The position numbers and the translations under genes are program-made. From JAAXKN01 sp036261625 (GTDB lineage Bacteria > Bacteroidota > Ignavibacteria > Ignavibacteriales > SURF-24): a stretch of 64,000 nt of DNA. Shown here piece after piece: positions 52,507 to 60,976 of the stretch (positions are counted from its first letter, which is position 1; each line of letters starts with the position of its first letter). The DNA lies in assembly GCA_036261625.1 (NCBI GenBank), contig DATAKL010000057.1, positions 256,482 to 320,481 on the forward strand, read 5' to 3'. The notes beneath the pieces are model-generated. The model did no database searches and was not told where the DNA came from. It worked only from the letters and a program-made list of their open reading frames with translations.

Positions 52507-54798
52507 TTAAAGCTTAACGCCTCTTAAGCGAAGGGAGTTTGTTACAACCGAAACAGAGCTGAAGGACATTGCAAGTGCTGCAAACATCGGGTTAAGCATC
52601 CCGAGAGCTGCAAGCGGAATTCCGAGTACGTTGTAGATAAATGCCCAGAAGAGGTTCTGCTTAATCGTCCTTATCGTTCTTTTTGAAAGTCTAATGGAAT
52701 TAACCACCCCCTCGAGATCGCTTTTAAGAAGCGTTATATCGGAGGTCTCGATTGCAACGTCGGTGCCTGAACCCATTGCAATACCCACGTCGCTTTGTGC
52801 AAGTGCGGGGGCATCATTTACTCCGTCACCCACCATTGCTGTAATGCTCCCTTCTTTCTGGTATTTCTGAACTTCACGCGCCTTGTCCTCAGGAAGTATT
52901 TCAGCCAAGAATTCGTCAACCCCTACCCTTTTTGCAATTGCTTCTGCGGTTCTTCTGTTATCGCCGGTAAGCATTACTACTTTAATGTTCATTGCCTTAA
53001 GACTTTTTATTGCTTCTTTTGAAGTTGCCTTTATCGGGTCCTCAATTGCAAGCAGTCCTTTCAGGCTGCCGTCTATGGCCGCGAATACTGTAGTTTTACC
53101 CTCAGAGGAGAGTCTCTCAAATTCTGAGGTGAACTTTTCAGGCTTAAGTGAGTAATTGCGCATCAGCTTTTCGTTTCCGATCAGGACAGCATGCCCTTCA
53201 AGGATGGCTGAAATGCCGTGCCCCGGAACGCTCTGAAATGATTCGGGACTCTCAAGCCTAATGCCTTTTTCTTTTGCAAAGTCCACTACGGCCTGTGCAA
53301 GCGGATGCTCAGATCTGTTTTCTACAGAAGCTGCAATTCTAAGGAGTTCATCTTCCGATATGCCTTCGGTGACAATGTCGGTTACAGAAGGCCTTCCCTC
53401 AGTTATTGTTCCTGTCTTATCCAGAATAATGGTCGAGATTTTGTGGGCGTGTTCGAGACTTTCGCCATTTTTAATCAGTATTCCGTGATTTGCCCCCAAC
53501 CCCGTACCAACCATAATTGCCGTAGGCGTTGCAAGTCCTAAAGCGCAGGGGCAGGCGATAATTAAGACAGCAACAAAGTTTATCAGGGCAAGATTAAACG
53601 AACCCGCGCCGCCTAAGATGAACCACACAATAAATGTCAGGAGTGCTATTCCAACTACTGCCGGCACAAAAACAGAAGCTATCTTGTCTGCAAGCTTCTG
53701 TATGGGAGCCTTGGAGCCCTGGGCTTCTTCAACATACTTTATTATCTGTCCTAAAACTGAATTTTTCCCTATGGCCGTGATCTCAAACTGGAAGGACCCG
53801 TTTTTATTTATTGTGCCTCCGATGACCCTGGCTCCGGGTCCCTTTTCAACTGGAATCGATTCCCCTGTAATCATCGATTCATCCACCGTGGAAAGTCCTT
53901 CTTTAATGAGGCCGTCGGCCGGAACTTTCTCGCCCGGGTGGACAATAACTATATCCTTTAAGGCCAGTTCATCAATTCTAACTATAACTTCCTTGCCGCC
54001 GCGTTTTACGGAGGCTGTTTTGGGCTTTAATTCCAGAAGTTTCTTTATGGCAGAGCCCGTCTTCTGCTTAGCCCTGTTCTCTAGCCACCGCCCGGTCAGG
54101 ATGAGCGTAATTATGACAGCCGTTGAATCGTAATAAACCTGGGGCACTCTGCCTGAAGAGGCAATGAGCTCCGGAAAAAGTGTTGCAATAAGGCTGTAGG
54201 CATAGGCTGTACCCGTTCCAATTGCAACGAGCGAATTCATATCGGCTGCAAAATGCTTGAGGTTATTCCAGAAAATTGTGAAGAATCTTTTGCCTGAAAT
54301 AAACACAATCGGGGTTGTAAGAATAAGAAGAACCTTATTTATGTAATCCATCATTTTTACGTGACTGACTGAAGAGGGGAATAAACGATGGAACCACGTA
54401 AACTCCATTGACATGCTGATAAGGAAAACGGGTATGGTCATTATAAGAGCAAACAAAAGGTCCTTTGTAAGCGCCTTATAAAATTTATTGTCTTCTTCTG
54501 CTTCCGGAAGGGTATCGGCCTGAGCTTTTTCCGTTTTCTCAGGGAGCTTTATCTTGTAGCCTGCTTCCTCAATAATTTCAGCAATTTTACTTAAGTCCGC
54601 CTTTGAAGGATCCAGTTCAAAATTAGCTTTTTCAGTGGCAAAATTGACCGCAACGTTTTTTACTCCTTCAACCTTCCCCAGGGCTTTTTCCACCCTTGCC
54701 ACGCAGCTTGCGCAGGTCATCCCTTCGACGGGAAGGGAAAACTTCTCTAATGTATTTACCTGCGGGGTATTTTCTAAGACTTTATTTAACTTTTCCAT
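52507..54798 (-). CDS. copA: Copper-translocating P-type ATPase
   Basis: A 763-residue P1B-type ATPase that pumps Cu+ out of the cytoplasm. It has one N-terminal metal-binding domain with GMTCASC (27-33), eight membrane helices, the ion-path motif CPC at 416-418, the phosphorylation motif DKTGT with D460, SEHPL (about 492) in the nucleotide domain, and GDGVNDAP. Length is normal for a one-HMA CopA. It follows copZ and the AraC-type regulator on the same strand. Paired direct repeats upstream of copZ probably control the unit. Confidence 0.95.
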   Translation of the reverse strand: MEKLNKVLENTPQVNTLEKFSLPVEGMTCASCVARVEKALGKVEGVKNVAVNFATEKANFELDPSKADLSKIAEIIEEAGYKIKLPEKTEKAQADTLPEAEEDNKFYKALTKDLLFALIMTIPVFLISMSMEFTWFHRLFPSSVSHVKMMDYINKVLLILTTPIVFISGKRFFTIFWNNLKHFAADMNSLVAIGTGTAYAYSLIATLFPELIASSGRVPQVYYDSTAVIITLILTGRWLENRAKQKTGSAIKKLLELKPKTASVKRGGKEVIVRIDELALKDIVIVHPGEKVPADGLIKEGLSTVDESMITGESIPVEKGPGARVIGGTINKNGSFQFEITAIGKNSVLGQIIKYVEEAQGSKAPIQKLADKIASVFVPAVVGIALLTFIVWFILGGAGSFNLALINFVAVLIIACPCALGLATPTAIMVGTGLGANHGILIKNGESLEHAHKISTIILDKTGTITEGRPSVTDIVTEGISEDELLRIAASVENRSEHPLAQAVVDFAKEKGIRLESPESFQSVPGHGISAILEGHAVLIGNEKLMRNYSLKPEKFTSEFERLSSEGKTTVFAAIDGSLKGLLAIEDPIKATSKEAIKSLKAMNIKVVMLTGDNRRTAEAIAKRVGVDEFLAEILPEDKAREVQKYQKEGSITAMVGDGVNDAPALAQSDVGIAMGSGTDVAIETSDITLLKSDLEGVVNSIRLSKRTIRTIKQNLFWAFIYNVLGIPLAALGMLNPMFAALAMSFSSVSVVTNSLRLRGVKL

Positions 54799-54865
54799 AA
54801 TTTCTCCGGTCCATTGGCTTTTATTGTTCCGGGGCTAAGAGTAACCTTAACCCCGGCTCAAAACC

Positions 54866-55066
54866 TTAAATTATTACTTTGTATCCTGCCTCTTCAACTG
54901 CCTTGACGAGGTCGTCTCTTGATACCTTATTTTCATCGTATTCCACATCGGCCGAACCGATCTCGACGTCTCTTATATTTACATCGAGCTTTGATAACTC
55001 TTTTCTTACGTGCATAACGCAGTGATTACAGCTCATGCCTTCAATTTTTAATTTTTCAGATTTCAT
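54866..55066 (-). CDS. copZ: Copper chaperone of the HMA family
   Basis: A 66-residue single HMA domain with the metal-binding motif GMSCNHC (about 8-14). It would carry Cu+ to CopA, whose gene starts 67 bp downstream. The open frame extends 21 codons farther, but ATG 55066 has GGAG seven bases upstream and gives the standard size. Between this gene and the regulator upstream lie the direct repeats at 55167-55202. Confidence 0.9.
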   Translation of the reverse strand: MKSEKLKIEGMSCNHCVMHVRKELSKLDVNIRDVEIGSADVEYDENKVSRDDLVKAVEEAGYKVII

Positions 55067-55166
55067 CTTGTTCTCCGGTAATAAAGTTATTGGTTTATAA
55101 TTACTTTTTGTCTTTTTAATTTGTTTCATTCTCTATACAAAAATAGTAACAGGAGGGAAGCCGGGC

Positions 55167-55202
55167 GTTACAAAATTTTAACTTTGTGTTATAAAATTTT
55201 AA
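55167..55202. promoter_or_regulatory. Paired direct repeats upstream of copZ
   Basis: GTTACAAAATTTTAA (55167-55181) and GTTATAAAATTTTAA (55188-55202), 14 of 15 identical, 21 bp centre to centre, about two helical turns. AraC-family proteins typically bind such pairs. The regulator gene ends 35 bp away. Confidence 0.6.
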
Positions 55203-55238
55203 TGCAGCAAAATCTCTTTAATGCAGCAAAATCTCTTT
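55201..55238. repeat. Tandem 19-bp duplication at the regulator gene end
   Basis: AATGCAGCAAAATCTCTTT occurs twice, exactly adjacent, with a third partial AATGCA. The second copy overlaps the stop codon of the AraC-type gene. It looks like a recent local duplication. Confidence 0.85.
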
Positions 55239-55809
55239 AATGCAAATGGTCAATCGGTCTTCTTTGGCTAGTGGTAAGCCTCTTAAACTCGCTTGCAGTA
55301 AAACCTGTTACCTTCCTGAACTGGCTTGAAAGATGCTGTACCGAGCTGTAGCCCAAGCGGTATGCAATTTCACTTAATGTAAGCTCGTTATATTTTAAGA
55401 GCTCCTTTGCACGCTCCACCTTCTGAAGTATTACGAAATGCTCAATTGTTATATTTTCAACCGAGGAAAACAGTGTGCTCAGGTGCTGGTAGTCCTGACT
55501 GAGGTTTTCTTCCAGGTATTCAGAGATGTTCATATTGATCGTCTCCAGGCGGTCACTGTAAATGAGGTCTATGAGGAGGCTTTTGATTTTGTTTATGATG
55601 GCCGCCTTTCTGTCTTCAATAAGTTCAAAGCCGTTTTCTTCGAGCACACGCCTTATCTCCTCAATCGGGAAACTTTCTCCTTTTACCCTGGCTTCACCCA
55701 GTTCTATGTTCAGAACTTCCAGACCGAGCTTTTCAAGTTCCTCTCTTACCACCTTAATGCAGCGGCCGCAGACCATATTTTTAATTAAAAGCGTTCTTTC
55801 CGAAACCAT
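55237..55809 (-). CDS. AraC-family regulator with N-terminal CxxC metal-binding domain
   Basis: A protein of about 190 residues. Its first 65 residues form a ferredoxin-like HMA-type domain with NMVCGRC (C14, C17), where copper chaperones have the same pair. Residues about 92-190 carry an AraC helix-turn-helix domain with LTLSEIAYRLGYSSVQHLSSQFRKVTGF. A metal sensor that controls copZ-copA, which lie directly downstream, is the likely role. The frame opens at 55890, but ATG 55809 gives the size usual for this Bacteroidota family. Direct repeats lie 32-64 bp upstream of the start, suggesting self-control. Confidence 0.88.
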   Translation of the reverse strand: MVSERTLLIKNMVCGRCIKVVREELEKLGLEVLNIELGEARVKGESFPIEEIRRVLEENGFELIEDRKAAIINKIKSLLIDLIYSDRLETINMNISEYLEENLSQDYQHLSTLFSSVENITIEHFVILQKVERAKELLKYNELTLSEIAYRLGYSSVQHLSSQFRKVTGFTASEFKRLTTSQRRPIDHLH

Positions 55810-55840
55810 TTTCCGCCTACTCCCGTTATTATTATTATGA

Positions 55841-55873
55841 GATGCTAAAAATTGACGTCCGATACTAAAAATT
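55841..55873. promoter_or_regulatory. Paired direct repeats upstream of the AraC-type gene
   Basis: GATGCTAAAAATT (55841-55853) and GATACTAAAAATT (55861-55873), 12 of 13 identical, 20 bp apart. They resemble the pair upstream of copZ (shared pattern GWTRYWAAAWWTT) and lie just upstream of the regulator start. Confidence 0.5.
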
Positions 55874-56021
55874 ACGTATAATTCTGCCAAAAGTCCCTAT
55901 GATTGTCCTGTTTTAATTTTCAGCTTTAGCCTTAGGACTTTAAGTAATTTTTTGGAAACAATTTAAAAAAATCACTATCTTACCAACCTAAGTGAAAGTT
56001 ATTAATCTTTCGGATAATATA

Positions 56022-58151
56022 ATGAAAGTAAAAATCATATTTTTAGTTGTTTTGTCGTTTATTTCTACAAGTCTCTTTGCACAGAAAAGGGCATTTACAA
56101 TTGCAGATTTGTACAAAGTAAAGAATGTCGGCTCACCGGTCTTGTCCCCCGACGGAAAGAAAGTGGCCTTTACCCTTTCAACTTCCGACATGGAAAAAGG
56201 GAAGACGAATTCCGATATCTATGTTATGAACAGCGACGGAACTGACCTTAAGGGTTTTGCAACAGATGAAAAATCTGAATACAGTCCCCTCTGGGACTCA
56301 AAAGGCGAAGGGATATATTTCCTTTCCTCCAAGGACGGGAGTTCTCAGTTGTATTATCAGAAAATCTCCGGCGGAGGACAGGCCGATAAGGTGACAGATT
56401 TCTACGGAGGCGTTTCAGACCCGGTCTTGTCTCCTGACGGCAAACTGGTAGCCTTTAGCGCAGAGGTCTTTCCTGAATGCGGGGCGGATCAGGAATGCAA
56501 TAAACAGAATACTGAATCGATGGAAAAAGGACCTATTCAGGCCCATATGGCCGACCATCTCTTATTCCGCCACTGGACTGATTACTCCGACGGGAAATTC
56601 ACGCACATAATTCTTTACAATCTGGATAAGAAAAACTATACCGACCTTACTCCCGGCAGCTGGGAATCGCCTACATTTCAGCTGGGCGGCGGCATTGGCT
56701 TTAACTTTTCACCCGACAGCAAAGAGCTCTGCTTTATGTCCAAAAGGGTTAAGGATCCTGCTTCATCGACAAATGCTGACCTCTGGATTGTGCCTGTAAC
56801 GGGAGGAGAAGCTAAAAATATTACGGAGAATAATAAGAGCTGGGACGGCAGCCCGATCTATTCTCCCGACGGAAGATACATCGCCTACAGGAAACAGACT
56901 GTACCGAACTATGAATCCGACCGCTTCAGAATTGCCCTCTACGACCGCCAGACCGGAAAAAGTAAAGTAATTACTGAGAAATTCGATAATTGGGTAGATG
57001 ACTTTGCATGGGCAGATAATTCAAAGGATATCTATTTTACAGGTGAGGTAAAGGGTTACAGCCCGATCTACCGCGTAAACATTGAGACTGATAAAATAGA
57101 TAAGATTTCGGGCGATGAATCGGTCTCGGGTTTCGGCATTTCTCCTGAATCAAAATTTATTGTTTATAACAAGAGAACTGTTGAAAAGCCGGGCGAAATC
57201 TACAGCCTGAACGTGGCTTCAAAAGAAGTCAGGGAACTGACAGACGCAAATAAAGAGTTCCTGCAGGAGGTGGATGTAAGGCCTGCCGAAAAGATGCGGG
57301 TTAAGGGTTCGGACGGAAAGGAAATAGAGGTGTTTATCGTAAAGCCTCATAACTTCGACCCGAACAAAAAATACCCGCTTATATTGAACGTTCACGGCGG
57401 ACCTCAGAGCCAGTGGATGGATTCCTTCAGGGGCGACTGGCAGGTCTACCCAGGTGCCGGTTATGTAGTTGCCTTTGCTAACCCGCACGGATCCACAGGC
57501 TACGGGCAGGAGTTTACTCACGAGATTTCAGGCGACTACGGCGGCAAGGTGTTTCAGGACCTGATGAAGGTTACCGATGCACTTGAGAAACTCCCTTACG
57601 TCGATAAAGACCGCATGGGCGCCATGGGCTGGTCTTACGGAGGCTATATGATGGACTGGTTTGAAGGGCATACAAAGCGCTTCAAATGCATAGCTTCAAT
57701 GATGGGGCTCTACGACCTGAAATCGTTCTATGGGGCCACTGAAGAACTCTGGTTCCCGGAATATGACCAGAAAGGTCAGCCCTGGAATTCAAAGCTTTAT
57801 GAAAAATGGGACCCCTCGGCATTTGTTAAGAATTTTGTTACGCCTGTGCTTATTGTTACAGGCGAGCGCGACTACAGGGTCCCGTATACACAGAGCCTGG
57901 AGTTCTTTACAGCACTGCAGAAAATGGGTGTGGATTCGCGCCTTATCGTTTTCAAAAACGACGGCCACTGGCCGAATAATGTTAAGTCTATGCCTCTTTA
58001 CTATAATGCGCATCTGGACTGGTTCCATAAGTACCTTGGAGGCGATCCGGCTCCTTACGATATGACTCTTATGATCAGGAACAGAGCTTTCGATAAGTCG
58101 TCTGCTGATAATTCGTCACTCATGAAAGGGAACGGGTCTTTAAGTAAATAA
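56022..58151 (+). CDS. S9 family peptidase (prolyl oligopeptidase type), exported
   Basis: A protein of about 709 residues with a signal peptide (MKVKIIFLVVLSFISTSLFA), an N-terminal beta-propeller with WD40-like/TolB-type SPDGK repeats (about 35-420), and a C-terminal alpha/beta-hydrolase domain. The catalytic serine is S538 in GWSYGGYM; Asp is in GERDYRVPY and His in NDGHWP near the C-terminus. It would hydrolyse peptides in the periplasm. The start ATG 56022 is preferred over a GTG at 55992 because it begins the signal peptide. The gene is divergent from the AraC-type regulator. Confidence 0.94.
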   Translation: MKVKIIFLVVLSFISTSLFAQKRAFTIADLYKVKNVGSPVLSPDGKKVAFTLSTSDMEKGKTNSDIYVMNSDGTDLKGFATDEKSEYSPLWDSKGEGIYFLSSKDGSSQLYYQKISGGGQADKVTDFYGGVSDPVLSPDGKLVAFSAEVFPECGADQECNKQNTESMEKGPIQAHMADHLLFRHWTDYSDGKFTHIILYNLDKKNYTDLTPGSWESPTFQLGGGIGFNFSPDSKELCFMSKRVKDPASSTNADLWIVPVTGGEAKNITENNKSWDGSPIYSPDGRYIAYRKQTVPNYESDRFRIALYDRQTGKSKVITEKFDNWVDDFAWADNSKDIYFTGEVKGYSPIYRVNIETDKIDKISGDESVSGFGISPESKFIVYNKRTVEKPGEIYSLNVASKEVRELTDANKEFLQEVDVRPAEKMRVKGSDGKEIEVFIVKPHNFDPNKKYPLILNVHGGPQSQWMDSFRGDWQVYPGAGYVVAFANPHGSTGYGQEFTHEISGDYGGKVFQDLMKVTDALEKLPYVDKDRMGAMGWSYGGYMMDWFEGHTKRFKCIASMMGLYDLKSFYGATEELWFPEYDQKGQPWNSKLYEKWDPSAFVKNFVTPVLIVTGERDYRVPYTQSLEFFTALQKMGVDSRLIVFKNDGHWPNNVKSMPLYYNAHLDWFHKYLGGDPAPYDMTLMIRNRAFDKSSADNSSLMKGNGSLSK

Positions 58152-58168
58152 AATAATTGGATGAAACT

Positions 58169-58210
58169 GAGGAAAAAGAGCGGAAGAATTCAGGCTCTTT
58201 TTCCTCTTTT
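58169..58210 (+). terminator. Intrinsic terminator after the S9 peptidase gene
   Basis: Perfect 13-bp stem GAGGAAAAAGAGC/GCTCTTTTTCCTC with a 12-nt loop and a T-run, 18 bp after the stop. Confidence 0.88.
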
Positions 58211-58245
58211 ATGCCTTTTAAAAATTAAAACCGGGGTGGCTGGTT

Positions 58246-59859
58246 ATGGGTTTTATAAAGGGAATGTTTTCAAAGAACGAATCGGATAAGCTCATTAAAG
58301 CTGCTTCCGAAAAGTACACTCAGGGCGACTACAAGTCGGCAGTAGAAATATATTCTAAGGTCCTTGAAGCAGAGGAAAATAACATTCAGGCCCTCTACGG
58401 AAGGGGACTCTCATACCTCTACCTGGAAAACTTTGATAGTGCCCTCAGGGACTTCAACAGCGTCATTGGAATTGATCCGAACTATTCCGTTAAGACCTAC
58501 TATAACCGCGGTATGGCAAAAAGCGGGGCCGGAGACAATGAAGGCGCCTTAAGTGACCTTAATAAGTTTATTTCCATAAATTCCAAAAGCGCACTTGCTT
58601 TCTTTAAGCGCGGCGAATTAAAGGAGGCTTCAGGCGACTTCAGAGCGGCAAATGACGACTTTATGGCCGCAGCCTCGCTCCATGCCGATAACCCTGATAT
58701 ATTCTGCGCACTGGGACGCGTAAAGTATAAACTTAAGGACTTAAAGAAAGCCCTCATCGATCTTAACCGGGCAATAGAAATTAACCCTTCACACGTAAAT
58801 TCTTACTTCCTGAGGGGTAAAATAGCTCTGGATATGGAAAACTATCCGGCTGCAATAGACGACTTCAAAAAGACAATAGAGCTTAAACCTAAAAGTCCCG
58901 ATGCACAGTATTTTATCGCTCTTATAAAAAGCAGGCAGGAGGATTATGTCTCGATGCTGAGTGACCTGGAGGAACTCTTTAAGATGGATGCTCAGTATGC
59001 CAAAGGCTACGAATTAAGGGCTTCGGTAAGACTCATGCAGAGAGATTTTGAGGGGGCTGAAAACGATTTTACAAAAATGATTGAGTCTGCTCATCAGGAT
59101 TACACGGCTTATATGAGACGGGGGGATGTAAGAAGAATTCTATTTGACTATGAGGGCGCCCGCTCAGACTACATGCAGGCCCTTAATCTTAACTCCTCAT
59201 CCTATGAGATTTACTACAACCTGGGGCTGCTTGAAACAAACTTTAAGAATTATGAGACAGCTTTAGACCATTTTTCAAAAGCACTTGAGCTCTGCCCTGA
59301 AGCAGCAGATGCTTTTAACGGCAGGGGAATCTTAAAGCACCGCATGAAGGATTATAACGGTGCAATTAAGGATTTTACCAGGGCCCTGGAGTTAAACCCG
59401 GAAGGCTTCGAGTACTACCTGAACCGCGGAAATTCAAAAGCCGCCCAGCAGGATAACCACGGCGCAGTTGCCGATTATACGAAGGCTCTCATGAACCCGA
59501 ACTATTCGGAAGCTTATATGGCGCGCGGAAGAATGAAATACACTCTCAATGATTATTACGGAGCAATACTTGATTTCAACAAGGCTATTAACTTAGAGCC
59601 TAACGATCCGTCGAAGTATTTTATCCGTGCAAACGCCAATAAAAACCTGGAAAACTACAGCGAAGCTATGGATGATCTTAACAAGGTGATCGCTCTTAGC
59701 CCGAAATATGCAAAGGCATACTTTCTTCGCGGTTTGATATTCTATAATATGAGAAGCTACAGAAACGCCGTAAACGACTGGGAGGCAACAATAAAGCTTG
59801 ACGAGTCATTCCGCCCACAGCTGACAAAACTTATTGCCGAGGCTAAAGGCAGGATCTAA
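58246..59859 (+). CDS. Multi-TPR repeat protein
   Basis: A 537-residue soluble protein made almost wholly of about 15 tetratricopeptide repeats of 34 residues, with repeated A-x-x-D-F/L-x-K-A-I/L-x-L-x-P patterns. There is no signal peptide or membrane segment, so it is cytoplasmic. TPR proteins act as scaffolds for protein-protein contacts; the partner is unknown. The start ATG follows GGGGTG. It lies between two terminators and is a single-gene unit. Confidence 0.9.
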   Translation: MGFIKGMFSKNESDKLIKAASEKYTQGDYKSAVEIYSKVLEAEENNIQALYGRGLSYLYLENFDSALRDFNSVIGIDPNYSVKTYYNRGMAKSGAGDNEGALSDLNKFISINSKSALAFFKRGELKEASGDFRAANDDFMAAASLHADNPDIFCALGRVKYKLKDLKKALIDLNRAIEINPSHVNSYFLRGKIALDMENYPAAIDDFKKTIELKPKSPDAQYFIALIKSRQEDYVSMLSDLEELFKMDAQYAKGYELRASVRLMQRDFEGAENDFTKMIESAHQDYTAYMRRGDVRRILFDYEGARSDYMQALNLNSSSYEIYYNLGLLETNFKNYETALDHFSKALELCPEAADAFNGRGILKHRMKDYNGAIKDFTRALELNPEGFEYYLNRGNSKAAQQDNHGAVADYTKALMNPNYSEAYMARGRMKYTLNDYYGAILDFNKAINLEPNDPSKYFIRANANKNLENYSEAMDDLNKVIALSPKYAKAYFLRGLIFYNMRSYRNAVNDWEATIKLDESFRPQLTKLIAEAKGRI

Positions 59860-59890
59860 GTTTAATTCATTGGTAAAATGTCTTTTTAAA

Positions 59891-59930
59891 ACAGAAAAGC
59901 CGGAAAATGATCCGGCTTTTCTGTTTTTTC
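59891..59930. terminator. Bidirectional intrinsic terminator after the TPR gene
   Basis: Perfect 14-bp stem ACAGAAAAGCCGGA/TCCGGCTTTTCTGT with a 6-nt loop, followed by T on the + side. It separates the convergent TPR and single-TM genes. Confidence 0.88.
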
Positions 59931-59938
59931 TTAAACTT

Positions 59939-60364
59939 TTATCTGGTATGAAGGTGGTAGGCTTTTATTTCACCGTCTTCACTTGTCTGCAGTATCTGGA
60001 ATTTGATTCTTGGCCTGGAATAAACTTTCCTTTCCTGCTTTCTTTCAGCAGTATAGTCTCTTTCCTGAACACTTACTCTTTCGGGCATGTATGTTCTTTC
60101 CGGGAAGTTATTTCCTGCAGGAACATTCATTGCATTCGGGACTGACAGCCTTTCAGGCGCTGCCATGGCTGGAACAGGGTAGTAGGGCCTCTGAGATTCC
60201 GGCCTTAAATTCTGCTGAGACTGGTAAGGGTTCACAGATGTTCTCTTATAAGGTTTAGCCTTAGGTGATCTCATTTTATATAAAATATAAGATATAGCAA
60301 GAGCTGAAACACTTAGGAATGAAAACAATCCCAGAGCCTTTCCAACTATTGGTAATAATCCCAT
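59939..60364 (-). CDS. Small single-TM hypothetical protein
   Basis: A 141-residue protein I do not recognise. Residues 5-29 form a membrane helix. The rest is basic, rich in Pro, Arg and Tyr, and probably disordered (RPYYPVPAMAAPERLSVP and PERTYMPERVSVQERDY repeat-like stretches). The ATG has AAGGAG seven bases upstream. A TGGCAC-type promoter box lies upstream at 60397-60412. No function can be assigned. Confidence 0.65.
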   Translation of the reverse strand: MGLLPIVGKALGLFSFLSVSALAISYILYKMRSPKAKPYKRTSVNPYQSQQNLRPESQRPYYPVPAMAAPERLSVPNAMNVPAGNNFPERTYMPERVSVQERDYTAERKQERKVYSRPRIKFQILQTSEDGEIKAYHLHTR

Positions 60365-60664
60365 TTAATTACTCCTTGTGATTTTATGCACAAAAGATCA
60401 ATTCCCGTGCCATTTGTGATACAAATCAAAAATGAAGTTTTCATTCTTCAAAGGCGGTACCAAAATGAGAACCTATATCAATTTGAGACAATGAGAGCCT
60501 CATTGTTTCTGCTTTTAATATAATCTTTATTATAACCATAAGCATCAGAATCTAAACGAGTTAGGAACTTATTTTTGTTGGATTTTATTAAAAATTTTAA
60601 TAACTTACTGCACTTTAATAGAAAAATTGTTTGAAAATAACATGGTAATTTTTAAGGGCTGATA
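60365..60664. other. Divergent promoter region between single-TM and HU genes
   Basis: About 300 bp, A/T-rich. On the minus strand at 60397-60412, TGGCACGGGAATTGAT looks like a sigma-54 -24/-12 element with one mismatch at the -12 end. A perfect inverted repeat ACAATGAG/CTCATTGT with a 3-nt spacer at 60488-60506 could be an operator for either gene. Confidence 0.45.
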
Positions 60665-60976
60665 ATGACAAAGGCGGATATAGTAGAAAAAATAGCATTG
60701 GGAACGGGAGTTACGAAATTAGAAACCGAAGCTATTGTGGAAGGTTTCCTCAATACAGTGATAGAGGCTTTGAAAGAGGGAAAGGGAATTGAAATCAGAG
60801 GTTTCGGAAGCTATAAAGTTAGAAAGAAAAAAGCCCGTCTGGCCCGCAATCCCAAGACCGGAGAAAAAGTATTCGTCGATGAGCATTACGTTCCGAGCTT
60901 TAAGTTCTCCAAGGACTTTAAGGCTATTGTGGACAAAGGATTAAAAGAAGAAAGAAAGCTGGCTGTAAATAAATGA
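60665..60976 (+). CDS. HU-family DNA-binding protein
   Basis: A 103-residue histone-like protein. It has the HU/IHF layout: MTKADIVEKIALGTG (helical start), IEIRGFGSYKVRKKKARLARNPKTGEKV (beta arm with the Arg-Asn-Pro sequence that inserts in the DNA minor groove) and a C-terminal basic tail. It bends and compacts DNA. It is slightly longer than E. coli HU (90). It overlaps the zinc-ribbon gene by 4 bp (ATGA), so both are likely made together. Confidence 0.94.
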   Translation: MTKADIVEKIALGTGVTKLETEAIVEGFLNTVIEALKEGKGIEIRGFGSYKVRKKKARLARNPKTGEKVFVDEHYVPSFKFSKDFKAIVDKGLKEERKLAVNK

